Positions 1-9,282 of a stretch of 64,000 nt of DNA are shown here, in pieces. Within the stretch, counting starts at the first letter, position 1, and every line of letters begins with the position of its first letter. The notes under the pieces were generated by a model that saw only the letters and a program-made list of their open reading frames with translations, was not told the origin of the DNA and did no database searches. A program made the translations under genes and the position numbers. Source of the stretch: Hyphomonas sp. (GTDB lineage: Bacteria > Pseudomonadota > Alphaproteobacteria > Caulobacterales > Hyphomonadaceae); the NCBI GenBank assembly GCA_017792365.1, contig CP051229.1, positions 248,001 through 312,000 on the forward strand. The letters are read 5' to 3'.

Positions 1-765
1 CGGCACGATCGTGTCGTAGCTGGGCGCATCGATGGACGACACGCTGACGACCAGCGGCCGCTGCGGCGAGATGCGGCGCGCAACGATCTGCTGAAGCGCC
101 ATCGTGATTGCGGCGGCGGCAAGCACCGGATCGCGCACAATCTCAGGCTGGCTCGCGTGGCCGCCTTTGCCCTTGATCGTGATGTTGAAGGTGCCGTTCC
201 CCGCCATCACCGCGCCGTCAGGGCAGACCGCCTTGCCGAAGGGTATCGCAGGCCAGTTGTGCCACCCAAACACCGCGTCGATGTTTTCCAGCGCGCCGTC
301 CTCGATCATCTGTTTGGCGCCATGCCCGCCTTCTTCGGCTGGCTGGAACAGCAGGGTCACGGGGCCGGGCAGGGCGTCCTCATGCGACTTCAGCCACGCC
401 GCCGCGGCCATCAGCGTTGCGGTGTGACCGTCATGGCCGCAGGCGTGCATGCAGCCGTCATGCTGCGACCGCCACTCGTAATCGTTCTGCTCCACGATGG
501 GCAACGCATCTATATCGCCGCGCAATGCTATGCGGCGACCGGGCTTCGACTGCGCGAGAAAGCCCAGCGTTCCGGTCCCTGCGCATGCCTTCCAGGGGAT
601 GTTCAGCGCATCGAGGCGCGCCCGTATCGCCTTGGCGGTTTCCACTTCCTGCCACGGCAGCTCAGGCGCCTGATGCAGCGCGCGTCGGAACGACTGCGCA
701 GAATCGATGATCGACGACCACTCGCCGCCGGAAAATCCTTCAAGGGACCCGAGATTCTTCAGCAT
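1..765 (-). CDS. M20-family amidohydrolase (hippurate hydrolase / N-acyl amino acid deacylase type), C-terminus beyond window edge
   Basis: The minus strand is open from an ATG at 765 down to base 1, giving the first 255 residues of a normally ~390-residue enzyme. The M20D metal-binding signature is present: CMHACGHDGHTA at residues 105-116 (Cys105, His107 and the HDGH cluster), Glu-Glu in QPAEEGGHG near 144-145, and FGWHN with a ligand-type His at 169. The start of the lid/dimerisation domain (KGKGGHAS) follows from about residue 198. The family hydrolyses N-acyl or N-aroyl amino acids with two divalent metals; the substrate here cannot be told. It is divergent from the cytochrome bd operon. 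Family placement is secure; only the C-terminal third is missing. Confidence 0.88.
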   Translation of the reverse strand, partial: MLKNLGSLEGFSGGEWSSIIDSAQSFRRALHQAPELPWQEVETAKAIRARLDALNIPWKACAGTGTLGFLAQSKPGRRIALRGDIDALPIVEQNDYEWRSQHDGCMHACGHDGHTATLMAAAAWLKSHEDALPGPVTLLFQPAEEGGHGAKQMIEDGALENIDAVFGWHNWPAIPFGKAVCPDGAVMAGNGTFNITIKGKGGHASQPEIVRDPVLAAAAITMALQQIVARRISPQRPLVVSVSSIDAPSYDTIVP

Positions 766-1033
766 CAATACCCTATGCCTAGCACAACGCGCGCGCTGTC
801 CAAGATGGCGCAGGTAAACAGCGCCGCCAATTCCATGCACGCTGCTGTCACGAGCGATAACCGTAACGTTCTGCGACCGCATCAGGCGCTGCTGTGCTGA
901 CAGCCCGATCGGTCGCCCTGCGCACGCAGATAGAGGTGATCATATGTAGCACCTGAAAGCGCGGTCCAAACCTCGATTGCCATGGACGATTCGGGCACAC
1001 TCGCAGCGTTGCCAGTGGAGAGGGAGATCCCCG
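766..1033. other. intergenic region between the amidohydrolase and cydA
   Basis: This divergent gap must hold the promoters of both neighbours. Apart from the purine-rich ribosome binding site (GAGAGGGAG) just before cydA I see no convincing operator, riboswitch or small gene. Confidence 0.4.
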
Positions 1034-2446
1034 ATGGAGTTTGACGCTCTGCTCCTTTCGCGGCTTCAGTTCGCGTTCGTCATCGCGTTCCACATCCTGT
1101 TCCCCGCGTTCACGATCGGGCTCGCAGCGTTTCTGGCGGTGTGCGAGGGCCTGTGGCTGCGGACTGGGAAGGAAGTCTTCAAGCGGCTCTATCTCCACTG
1201 GGTGAAGATCTTCGCGCTGGCCTTTGCGATGGGCGTCGTGTCCGGCGTGGTCATGAGCTACCAGTTCGGCACCAACTGGTCAGTCTTCGCAGACAGGACC
1301 GGTTCGGTCATGGGGCCGCTGCTCGGTTACGAGGTCCTGACAGCGTTCTTTCTTGAGGCGACGTTCCTCGGCGTGATGCTGTTCGGCTGGAACCGTGTCG
1401 GCCGGACGCTTCACTTCATCGCCACATGCGCCGTCGCGATCGGCACATCCATTTCCGCCTTCTGGATCCTGTCGGCGAACAGCTGGATGCAGACGCCAAC
1501 CGGCTTCGCGATCGATCCCGAGACCGGGAACTTCTACGCGACCGACTGGCTTGCGGTGATCTTCAATCCCAGCTTCCCATCCCGCTATGTCCACATGATG
1601 CTTGCAGCGTTCATCACCACGGCGGCCGTCGTGCTTGCGGCCGGCGCATGGCAGATGATCTGCGGCCGCTCTTCGGAGCCGACGAGATGGCAGACGCGCA
1701 TGGCCGCCGGCACGCTTGCGCTGCTGATGCCGCTGCAAATCTGGGCCGGCCACTGGTCTGGCGAGGTTGCGCACGAATACCAGCCCGCCAAGGTCGCAGC
1801 GATCGAGGGCTGGTGCGAAACCGGTCCAGTGCAGGGAACCGTGCTGTTCGCATGGCCTGCGGACAACGCCTGCGGGCTCGATGGCGTCACGCTTCCAAAC
1901 ACCAGTCCGATCCTGTTCGCCAGTGCGCATGGAGACCTGCAGGGGCTGGACGCCTTCGCCGAGGACGAGCGGCCGCCGCTGTGGCTGGTGTTCTGGAGTT
2001 TCCGCATCATGGTCGGAGCCGGCATGGCGTTGCTCGTCATGGGGCTGTGGGGAGTCTTCAAGTGGTGGCGCGGCACCATCGCCGAACCGGGGCTCTACCA
2101 CTGGCTCGCAGTGCCAACCGGCGCGCTTGGCTTTGTCGCAGTGATTTCTGGCTGGGTCACAGCTGAAGTCGGTCGCCAGCCATGGACGGTGTACGGCCAT
2201 CTCTCGACCGCGGACAGTCTGGCGCCCGTGTCAGCCGGACAGGTGGCGACATCACTGCTGGTCTTCATGATCGTTTACGCGATTATCTTCACGGCGGGCG
2301 TCGTGTACATGGCGCGGATCGCAACGCGCGGGTTCGGCGATGATCCTGCGCCGCCGCCAGAGAAAGGACGACGCGCGCCCGGCACGCCGCTGGGTTCGGT
2401 CGACGATCCGGCAAACGTCCCCGAAGACATCGTGGCGGCGGAATAG
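1034..2446 (+). CDS. cydA: cytochrome bd ubiquinol oxidase subunit I (CydA/CioA)
   Basis: This 470-residue subunit carries the haems and oxidises quinol while reducing O2 to water at the inner membrane. Seen: N-terminal RLQFAFVIAFHILFP with the haem-ligand-type His20, many hydrophobic helices, and GWVTAEVGRQPWTVYG (GRQPW is diagnostic of the family). It is shorter than E. coli CydA (~520), consistent with a short Q-loop; together with the AEVGRQPW context this points to the cyanide-insensitive CioA subgroup. The ATG at 1034 is preferred over an upstream start because GAGAGGGAG lies just before it and homologues begin MEFD/MEI-like. cydB follows after 10 bases. Such oxidases support respiration at low O2 or when haem-copper oxidases are inhibited. 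Confidence 0.95.
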   Translation: MEFDALLLSRLQFAFVIAFHILFPAFTIGLAAFLAVCEGLWLRTGKEVFKRLYLHWVKIFALAFAMGVVSGVVMSYQFGTNWSVFADRTGSVMGPLLGYEVLTAFFLEATFLGVMLFGWNRVGRTLHFIATCAVAIGTSISAFWILSANSWMQTPTGFAIDPETGNFYATDWLAVIFNPSFPSRYVHMMLAAFITTAAVVLAAGAWQMICGRSSEPTRWQTRMAAGTLALLMPLQIWAGHWSGEVAHEYQPAKVAAIEGWCETGPVQGTVLFAWPADNACGLDGVTLPNTSPILFASAHGDLQGLDAFAEDERPPLWLVFWSFRIMVGAGMALLVMGLWGVFKWWRGTIAEPGLYHWLAVPTGALGFVAVISGWVTAEVGRQPWTVYGHLSTADSLAPVSAGQVATSLLVFMIVYAIIFTAGVVYMARIATRGFGDDPAPPPEKGRRAPGTPLGSVDDPANVPEDIVAAE

Positions 2447-2456
2447 GAGAGGCGAG

Positions 2457-3500
2457 ATGGACCTTCCCCTGATCTGGGCCTTCCTCATCGCCATCGCCGT
2501 GATGCTCTACGTCCTGCTCGACGGCATGGACCTTGGCGTCGGCATGTTGAGCGCATTCGCCAGCAGCGATGAAGAGCGGAACATGATGACCGCCACCATC
2601 GAGCCGGTGTGGGACGGCAACGAAACCTGGCTCGTGCTTGGCGGCGGCGGCCTGTTCGCCGCCTTTCCGCTCGCCTACGCCGTGATCATGCCGGCGGTTT
2701 ATCTCCCCGTCCTGATCATGCTCGCCGCGCTCATCTTCCGCGGCGTGGCGTTCGAATTCCGGCACAAAGCGGTGCGCGAGCCGACACGGCTTTTCTGGAA
2801 CGGCGCCTTCTATGGCGGGTCGCTGGCCGCATCCCTCAGCCAGGGCGTCATCCTCGGCGCATTCATCACCGGCTTTGAAACGTCGGGCCGGGAATACGCC
2901 GGCGGCGCCTTTGACTGGCTGTCGCCATTTTCGCTGCTCACCGGCGTTTCGGTCATGTTCGGCTATGTGTTGCTCGGCGCATGCTGGCTGATCCTCAAGA
3001 CAGAAGGCGAACTCCAGCTCAAGGCCCGGCGGTTCGGCCTGTGGGCGCTGGTCGCGGTCGCAATCTGTTTCGCCCTTGTGAGCGTCGCGACGCTCGCAGT
3101 CGATCCGCGCGTGACCGAACGCTGGGGCGTCTCGATGACGAGCATCGAGATCGCCAAGATCCTGCCGCTCTCCCCAGTTCCGATCACAGGACTGGCGCTA
3201 TCCGCATGGCTGGCGCGGGACATGCTCAGGATCGGAGGAGACAGCGCAGGACCGGACTGGCGTCCCTACCTTCTCGCCATCGGCATCTTTCTCTCAGGGT
3301 ATGTCGGACTTGCGATCAGCCTGTTCCCCTGGCTGGTGCCGTTCTCGTTCGACATCTGGGATACGGCGGCGCGAGACAACGCGCTGGGCCTCATGCTGGT
3401 CGGCGCCGGCGTCATGCTGCCGATCATCCTCGCGTACACGATCTACGTCTATTCGCTGTTCTGGGGGAAGGTGAAGCCGGGCGATGGCTACCATGCCTGA
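2457..3500 (+). CDS. cydB: cytochrome bd ubiquinol oxidase subunit II (CydB/CioB)
   Basis: This 347-residue multi-pass membrane protein pairs with CydA. Family hallmarks seen: LLDGMDLGVGML near residue 20, WDGNETWLVLGGGGLFAAFP near 50-70, and a hydrophobic profile compatible with eight or more helices. The ATG at 2457 follows AGGAGAGGCG at good spacing, which overrules the longer upstream open frame lying inside cydA. The C-terminus overlaps the next micro-protein gene, so the three are almost surely co-translated. Confidence 0.95.
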   Translation: MDLPLIWAFLIAIAVMLYVLLDGMDLGVGMLSAFASSDEERNMMTATIEPVWDGNETWLVLGGGGLFAAFPLAYAVIMPAVYLPVLIMLAALIFRGVAFEFRHKAVREPTRLFWNGAFYGGSLAASLSQGVILGAFITGFETSGREYAGGAFDWLSPFSLLTGVSVMFGYVLLGACWLILKTEGELQLKARRFGLWALVAVAICFALVSVATLAVDPRVTERWGVSMTSIEIAKILPLSPVPITGLALSAWLARDMLRIGGDSAGPDWRPYLLAIGIFLSGYVGLAISLFPWLVPFSFDIWDTAARDNALGLMLVGAGVMLPIILAYTIYVYSLFWGKVKPGDGYHA

Positions 3501-3651
3501 GCTGTTCCCGATCGCGCCGCCTCCTGAGGACGACAGCGATGTGAAACGCCCATTGTGGGTGCGTCTGACCTGGTTCGCGGGCCTCGCAGCCGCGAGCGGC
3601 GCGGCGGTCGCGATCACGGCCTATGCGCTGCGGGCTGTCCTGTTCGTATAG
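3484..3651 (+). CDS. DUF2474-type micro-protein of the cytochrome bd operon (CydX-like role)
   Basis: A 55-residue frame overlaps the end of cydB (ATG at 3484, or a second ATG at 3493) and ends TAG at 3651. It has an acidic, proline-rich N-terminus, then KRPLWVRLTWFAGLAA and one hydrophobic helix to a short tail. The RPLW-x-RL-x-WF pattern plus one helix, directly after cydB, is what DUF2474 proteins look like in CioAB operons. By analogy with CydX/CydH these stabilise the oxidase or shield its haem site. Position and pattern are clear; the function is inferred. Confidence 0.75.
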   Translation: MATMPELFPIAPPPEDDSDVKRPLWVRLTWFAGLAAASGAAVAITAYALRAVLFV

Positions 3652-3682
3652 CCGTCGACCAGCGGCAATCACGCAACCAAGT

Positions 3683-5847
3683 TCAGGCGTGCGCCTTTTC
3701 CGGCTCTTTAGGCGCGGATTCAGTTTGCTTCGTCGCCTTGCGCAGTTGCCGGGCCAGTCGCGGATTGTTCAGCACCGCCATGCGCTCGGCCGGTGTCAGT
3801 GCGCCGACAGGGCGATGGTCCCTGAGCGCGTGTTCCAACCGGGCCAGCACCAGTCCAGTCGGCGTGTGAACGTCATCGGCGCCAAGCGGCCAGTGTCCGT
3901 CAACGAGGTCGCGGCGCGAGCGCGACCGCTCCTCGGACTGCACGGCGTCCTGAAAGCTCGCCGTGTCGCAGGCAACCAGACGGCCGCGCGCCTGCTCCGA
4001 AGCGATCTGGACGGAGGGAATTGTGCGCTCCTCCGGGATGAGCATCGTCTGGAAGAGCAGGGACGAAGGCGACAGACGCTGGGCGACCAGGAATGACGTC
4101 GGCGCCGCGGCCAGCAGGGGAAGCGCAAGGGGAAGCGTCCAGACAAGTTCCGGCGCATCGAACACGAGGGCACAGACGCCGATTGCAGCAGCGATCGCCA
4201 TGTGCGGCAGGAACAGGCGGAACGCGCCTGCCCAGTCGAATCGTCCGCCCTCGCGATTCTGCGAGGCCCATCCGCCATCGTGACCCGGAGCGTCCGGACA
4301 ATGCCGATGGTCTGGCTCACCATCTGCACCGGCGCCATCACGGCGGACAGCAGCAGTTCAATAAACATCCCGACTGGAAAGCGCCAGCTGCGCGACCAAC
4401 CCGGCAGCCGCCCGGCTGTCCAGAGCAGCAGGCTGAGCCACTTGGGCGCGAGCACGACGACCGCCGTGAGCAGGGCGAGCGACAGACCATTGCCCGCGTC
4501 GCTCACCGGCCACATCGGATAGGGGCTGTCATCGCTGAAATAGGAGAGGCCCGGGTCTTCGCCAGCCGCCAGCACGATGCCGACGATCAGCAGGAGCGCC
4601 CAGAGGAGCGACGAGCCATATCCCATCACGCCCGAAGCGATGTGCAGGCGGCTCAAACCGTCAAATCCGTGCGCGCCGAGCACGCGGATGTGCTGGAGGT
4701 TGCCCTGAATCCAGCGCGCATCACGCGCCATCATGTCCGCCAGCGTCGGCGGCGATTGTTCGTAGCTGCCGGCGATATCCCACGCGATCTCGACACGCCA
4801 GCCAGCGCGGCGCAGGAGGGCCGCTTCGACAAAGTCGTGGCTGAGGATCGGTCCGCCGAGCGGCGCCTTGCCGGGAAGATCGGGCAGGCCGGCATGCGCG
4901 GCGAACGCAGCTACGCGGATGATGGCGTTGTGGCCCCAGTAATTCCCCGCGCCGCCTGACCACCACGACAGGCCGGCGCCGAAGATCGGGCCGTAGGCGC
5001 GCATCGCAAATTGCTGCGTCCGGGCGAACAGCGTCTGCGCGCGGATCAGGGTGGGCAGCGTCTGGATCAGGGCCGTCGCGGGCTGGTTGTCCATCCGCCG
5101 GACGAGTTCGCAGATCGCGTCCGCGCTCATCAGGCTGTCGGCGTCGAAGACGATCATGTAGTCGTAGCGATCGCCCCAGCGGTGGACGAAATCCTCGATG
5201 TTTCCGGATTTCCGCACCCGGTTGATCGTCCTGCGCCGGTAATGGAAGGTCAGCTCCGGCCGCGCTTCACGCAGCGCGTTGAACACAGCCTCTTCCGCCA
5301 GCGCACGTTCAGGATTGTTCGTGTCGCTCAGGAAAAAGCACTCGAACCGGTCGCACACGCCAGCTGCATGCAATTCGTCCAGGACAGCCTCCGCCGCGCC
5401 GAACACCCCCGCGGGATCCTCGTTGTAGATCGGGAAGACGATCGCCGTCCGGCTTTTTGTCGAGAGTTCGGCTGCGGGAGCCCGGCGGCGTCTGGCGAAC
5501 AGGAGAACCATCGCGCCGATCGCGGCGGTCGAAGCGGCGGCGGAAATCCATAGAAAGTTGAGCGCAAACAGCGCCAGCAACACCCACTCCAGCGCGGATA
5601 CGCCGAACGGGCTGAGCAGGTCGTGCATCTGCATCGACGCAAACGCCGTGAGGCCGAAAGCTGCGAGCAGCACGACGCCCACACGATAGCCGCCATCGCG
5701 CTCGCGCACGAGCGGGCGCGCGCGCACTGCATCCAGCGGCTGCTGCAGCATCTCAAGCGCCGCCAGAGGCGGGGTCGCCCGGCGTCGGCGGCGGGTTGCT
5801 TGCGGGGTAGGGTGTGTCTTTACTCGGGCGTCCATCGGTACAGCCAT
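3683..5847 (-). CDS. opgH: glucan biosynthesis glucosyltransferase OpgH/MdoH, with a one-base frameshift near 4265-4280
   Basis: This inner-membrane family-2 glycosyltransferase builds the beta-glucan backbone of osmoregulated periplasmic glucans from UDP-glucose. Seen: GT2 core with FPIYNEDP near residue 140, SDTNN, FDADS (DxD-type), SHDFVEAALLRRAGWR and DARWIQGN (equivalent of QxxRW), plus several transmembrane stretches. The first frame is good to TLRVTMAD (~residue 525); the family then continues in another frame as GWASQNREGGRFDWAGAF and runs on to the stop at 3683. Restoring one base gives a normal ~720-residue protein. The 5' end overlaps opgG by 28 bases. Sequencing error is more likely than decay because both halves are well conserved. 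Confidence 0.9.
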
Positions 5848-7436
5848 GTTTCGGAAATTTGGCGATCGCCTGCGCGCAGCGCGGCATGAAGCTCGACGAC
5901 ATCCGCGCCTTTCGCATCAAGGTCGAAGACGATGCGGCGAAGGTTCTGCGCGGGCGCCGCAGTGGAATGCAGGCTCTGGATCTCGCCGGTGGAGCTCCAG
6001 ACATCCAGTGTGACGTCGTCGCCGAGCAACGCGTCGGCGTCGCCCGTGAAGTCGACGACAAACCGCTGTGCGCCGGCTCCGGCAGGCGCATCGCCCACGC
6101 GGGTCGAGGCGACGGTCCCCAACAGTCCGGCTGGCGCAACGTCGGTCCAGTGAAGGCGGTAAGAGAGGCTCCGCTTTTCGCCCGGCTTCCATACTTCCGC
6201 CGGACGCCACAGCGCCACGATGTTGTCGTTGTACTCGTCGCGGGTCGGGATTTCGACCAGTACGACGTTGCCGCCGTCCCATCCGGAAACCGGCTCGACC
6301 CAGAGACCAGGGCGGCGCTCGTAGGCGGCTTCAAGGTCGGCATAGGAGGCGAAGTCGCGCCGGCGCTGCATCAGGCCAAAGCCCGCAACCTCGCCAAGCT
6401 CAAATGTCGACACCTCAAGCCGCCGCGGGTTGGTCACCGGCCGCCAGATGTGTTCTCCGGATGCTGCGCGGATCAGCAGGCCGTCACTGTCATGGACCTC
6501 GGGACGATAGTCGGCGGTTTCCACCTTCGGGTCCGCCGAGCCGTGGTAGAACATGCTCGACATCGGCGCGACGCCGACCTCCGCAATCTCCTTGCGCGGA
6601 TAGAAATCGGCTTGAACGTCAAACACGGTCGCCGCCCCGGCGATGACCTTGAACCGTACAGCGCCGCTGATGCTTTCGGAATCGAGCAGGCCGACGGCTT
6701 CAATCGGGGCCGCATCGCCCGCTTCGGGCTTGATGATCCAGAACGCGGTGAATTCGGGAAACTCTTCGCCTGCCGCAGATGCGGTGCCGACAGCCAGTGC
6801 GCGGGCGGACAGTCCGTAAGCCAGCCCGTCGGATATGGCCCGGAAGTACGACCCGCCCTGAAACACGGCGTATTCGTCAGCCCCAACCGGCGGTGCGTCG
6901 GGCGAAGCGGTTTCGGACGCCTTCAGAAGGCGCCAGCCGGAAAAGCCCAGCGCCGACAATTGGTCTGGCGTGGCCGCAGGGAAATCAGTCGCCTCGACAT
7001 ATGGCGTGGCGTCAACGATGCGCTTGACGCCCTTGTCGTCCACGAGGTGCATCTGCACGGCTGACCGGAACAGCCCGCCACGCGGCAGTGGCAGGACCTC
7101 ATAGCCGGACGTCTCGCCTTTCCAGACTGCCGCTTCGGAACGGGGCCGCAGTCGCCGGTAGGCGTCATAATCGAGGTTCTCGAAGGCTGCAGGAAGCTTC
7201 CGGGATCCGGGAAGGTAAGGCCGCTGGCTGAGCTCGCGCGCAAGCTTCGAGACAGCCGCAAAGGTCTCGTCCGCGGTCCGGACGTCTGTCCCGATTGCGA
7301 ATTGCGAGCGCGCAGCTGAATCAGCGCTTGCCTGATTGATAGCCGCAGACAGCGGAACAGCCAGTAGCGCCGCACACACGGCGACGGCGCCGCTAATGGC
7401 GATCCAGAGCCTAGGAGTTTGCATAACAACACCCAT
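5820..7436 (-). CDS. opgG: glucan biosynthesis protein OpgG/MdoG, periplasmic
   Basis: The product (~538 residues) is a periplasmic protein required for synthesis or branching of osmoregulated periplasmic glucans. A signal peptide is visible (TPRLWIAISGAVAVCAALLAV then an Ala-rich end). The mature part starts with a typical OpgG/OpgD opening (AVSKLARELSQRPYLP, FENLDYDAYRRLR) and keeps family blocks such as EHIWRPVTNPRRL and ARIDDW-like beta-sandwich segments to WLYRWTPE. The start is uncertain between the ATG at 7436 and one at 7424; a longer open frame to 7505 would put a polar tail before the signal peptide. It overlaps opgH, as expected for the opgGH operon. Confidence 0.9.
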   Translation of the reverse strand: MGVVMQTPRLWIAISGAVAVCAALLAVPLSAAINQASADSAARSQFAIGTDVRTADETFAAVSKLARELSQRPYLPGSRKLPAAFENLDYDAYRRLRPRSEAAVWKGETSGYEVLPLPRGGLFRSAVQMHLVDDKGVKRIVDATPYVEATDFPAATPDQLSALGFSGWRLLKASETASPDAPPVGADEYAVFQGGSYFRAISDGLAYGLSARALAVGTASAAGEEFPEFTAFWIIKPEAGDAAPIEAVGLLDSESISGAVRFKVIAGAATVFDVQADFYPRKEIAEVGVAPMSSMFYHGSADPKVETADYRPEVHDSDGLLIRAASGEHIWRPVTNPRRLEVSTFELGEVAGFGLMQRRRDFASYADLEAAYERRPGLWVEPVSGWDGGNVVLVEIPTRDEYNDNIVALWRPAEVWKPGEKRSLSYRLHWTDVAPAGLLGTVASTRVGDAPAGAGAQRFVVDFTGDADALLGDDVTLDVWSSTGEIQSLHSTAAPAQNLRRIVFDLDAKGADVVELHAALRAGDRQISETWLYRWTPE

Positions 7437-7667
7437 GCCGACGCTACGCGCCAACTCTTTCTGATGCCTGTTGGGGTTTCCTGCGTCCCTCGCACCGCCC
7501 GACACAATTTAAGGCTTCCGGGTTCAGAGCGACGAGGGCTCTTTACGCTAGGAGGGCGCTGAAGTTGCACTAATTTTCCGTAATGCGCAGTGCACGGGGC
7601 ATGTATCCGCCCTCACAGGGCGGCTCGCGGTCTCAAGTGGCCAGCATTTGATCAGTTCGGGACTGGC

Positions 7668-8999
7668 CTATTGGGCCGGGAAGACCGGCATGTCGGCTGG
7701 CGAACTGGACCACACCTTGGCGCTTTCCACCGCGCCGGCCGAAAGCAGCCTTGCCCGCAGGTTGATGTGCTTATGGCCCTGCACCTCGAACAGCGCTTCA
7801 GTCTCCAGGGGCGGCGCACCGGCTGCCGCCAGGTCATCCTGCGTCTTTTCAGACACTAGCGCCTCGGACAATCCCATCAGGGCCGTGTCCCTTGCACCGG
7901 CAAGCACCACGATCTGGTTTCCGGTGGGTCCGGAAAACGACTTGAACAGCCCGTAGTCACGATACATCGCATCGCTCGGCGCGCTGACGAACGCTTCGCT
8001 GGTGTAGGTGCGGTCCGCGCCATTGTCCGAAATGATGTCGTAGCTTTCCCCGATCGAAAACCGCGATCCAGTAAAGACGGGGCCCTTCAATCGTCCCAGC
8101 CCGCTGATCAGACCGAGATAGAGGATGTCATTGTCCCTGAGCTGCGTTTCCGTGAGTTCGGAGGCGAGGGCGACCCGCACGTTCCGCTCCGCGAGAACCG
8201 GGGCGATGTCCGCCAGCGCGAAAGCGACCGACGTAGGCAGGTATTGCAGGGCCACATCCCCATAGCGGTCGAACGCCTCGGGGGTGGTCAGGTAGCTCTC
8301 GACGAGGTCCTGCTTCGAATTGATCGAGAAGTCGCGAATGAGCCGGGTGAGGAACAGCCGGTCTTCGTATTCGCCGAACATGTAGTAATCACCCACCACA
8401 ACCAGCAATGGGTTCTCGCCCGACGCAATCGGCGCCCAGATGGCCGAGTTCGCAATCGTGGCTTCCCCGTTCGCCTGACCCGGCCCAGCCAGCCGGCCCC
8501 ACGCGACGACGTTGCCCAGCAGCAGCAGGCAACAGACGACCCCGGCGGCAACCATGGCTCTCTTCCGGCTGGTCCACTCCACTGCAGCCTGCAGGGTCGA
8601 ACGCAGGTCAGGCTTCGTCGCCCGGCTCGCCGACTGGCGGTGCACGCGCTCGGCGACCAGCCGGTATTCTCCCAGCGGGATCGAAAGGCGGACAGGGGCT
8701 GCTGCGCCAGACTTGGCGGCGATCTCTTCAAGGCGCTTCCGGAGCCTGTGCACATAGACCCGCGCCACCGCGTCGTCCTGTGCGGGCGCGCCTCGTGCGG
8801 AAAACACGTCCGCGATGATCTCCACCTCTTTCGGCGGCTCATCTTTCAGCGAACGCTCCACAAGGTAGTCGAAAAGGTCACTCAGCCTGCCGGCTCTGCC
8901 GAGCAGCTTGTTTTCGCGGATCCGAGCGATCTCGGCGGCGCTGTCATCGGAATTCAGCGCCTCGTGGGAGACCTCCAGCTCTGTCGCGTTTGTGTGCAT
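7668..8999 (-). CDS. membrane-anchored protein with an N-terminal regulator-like (winged-helix-like) domain
   Basis: The 443-residue product has a cytoplasmic N-terminal domain (about residues 20-115; blocks LSDLFDYLVERSL, VARVYVHRLRKRLEE, IPLGEYRLV) of the kind placed before adenylate-cyclase/TPR or membrane modules in proteobacterial signalling proteins and resembling an OmpR-type winged helix. One transmembrane helix follows (about 146-167, VAAGVVCCLLLLGNVVAW), then a ~275-residue probably periplasmic domain I do not recognise. It is divergent from a TonB receptor operon, and GTAAC repeats lie between them, so it may be a one-component membrane regulator of that operon. The architecture is seen; the regulatory role is inference. 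Confidence 0.65.
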   Translation of the reverse strand: MHTNATELEVSHEALNSDDSAAEIARIRENKLLGRAGRLSDLFDYLVERSLKDEPPKEVEIIADVFSARGAPAQDDAVARVYVHRLRKRLEEIAAKSGAAAPVRLSIPLGEYRLVAERVHRQSASRATKPDLRSTLQAAVEWTSRKRAMVAAGVVCCLLLLGNVVAWGRLAGPGQANGEATIANSAIWAPIASGENPLLVVVGDYYMFGEYEDRLFLTRLIRDFSINSKQDLVESYLTTPEAFDRYGDVALQYLPTSVAFALADIAPVLAERNVRVALASELTETQLRDNDILYLGLISGLGRLKGPVFTGSRFSIGESYDIISDNGADRTYTSEAFVSAPSDAMYRDYGLFKSFSGPTGNQIVVLAGARDTALMGLSEALVSEKTQDDLAAAGAPPLETEALFEVQGHKHINLRARLLSAGAVESAKVWSSSPADMPVFPAQ

Positions 9000-9035
9000 G
9001 TAACCTATATCATGCCTCTGTAACCGTTATTGACC
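9000..9035. promoter_or_regulatory. GTAACC repeats and a TAAC-C-GTTA palindrome upstream of the regulator-like gene
   Basis: GTAACC occurs at 9000-9005 and again at 9020-9025, exactly 20 bp (two helical turns) apart; the second copy sits in a 9-bp palindrome TAACCGTTA. A TTGACC (9030-9035) could be a -35 element reading to the right. With the GTAACGG repeats at 9262-9282 this suggests binding sites for a dedicated regulator. Confidence 0.4.
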
Positions 9036-9040
9036 TACTG

Positions 9041-9238
9041 CGTCGCCGCCCGGACGGCTACCTTTCTGCTGTCGATAGGCGAGCCGGCAACCCACGGCCA
9101 AACCTGTTGTCTCATGGCGACCTGCAACGCGCCATGAATGCCGTAGCGCCTACGATGGGGCGTTACGTCGCTGCTTGAACATGCGGCCACAGCTCGTCGC
9201 CCCAGTCCTCCTCGGCGTGAACTGTGGCCGCATTTTTT
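9041..9238 (+). ncRNA. candidate structured small RNA or leader ending in an intrinsic terminator
   Basis: About 200 bases hold no convincing gene but fold locally. A 7-bp perfect stem pairs 9113-9119 (CATGGCG) with 9130-9136 (CGCCATG). A 9-bp stem with one G-U pairs 9142-9150 (CGTAGCGCC) with 9159-9167 (GGCGTTACG). A terminator follows at 9181-9238. All point rightward, toward the TonB receptor gene that starts at 9394. It could be a free small RNA from the divergent promoter region or an attenuating leader. I recognise no known riboswitch core. Hairpins are seen directly; transcription is inferred. Confidence 0.45.
9181..9238 (+). terminator. strong rho-independent terminator
   Basis: ATGCGGCCACAG (9181-9192) is a perfect inverted repeat of CTGTGGCCGCAT (9222-9233) and runs straight into six T residues (9233-9238): a 12-bp GC-rich stem plus U-tract. 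It is oriented rightward and lies about 155 bp upstream of the TonB receptor start, far from the end of any clear gene, so it ends either a small RNA or a leader transcript. Confidence 0.8.
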
Positions 9239-9257
9239 CCATATATTTCAGGTGTTA

Positions 9258-9282
9258 GCCGTTGTAACGGCGTTTGTAACGG
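9258..9282. promoter_or_regulatory. GTAACGG direct repeats and a GCCGTT-GT-AACGGC palindrome upstream of the TonB receptor
   Basis: TTGTAACGG occurs at 9262-9270 and 9274-9282 (12-bp step); the first is embedded in the palindrome GCCGTTGTAACGGC (9258-9271). The same GTAAC core recurs near the divergent regulator-like gene. Probably an operator; the binding protein is unknown. Confidence 0.45.

Noticed and set aside
8990-9178. A 62-residue rightward open frame between the regulator-like gene and the terminator
   Set aside because: No plausible start context or composition; the stretch is better explained as structured RNA.
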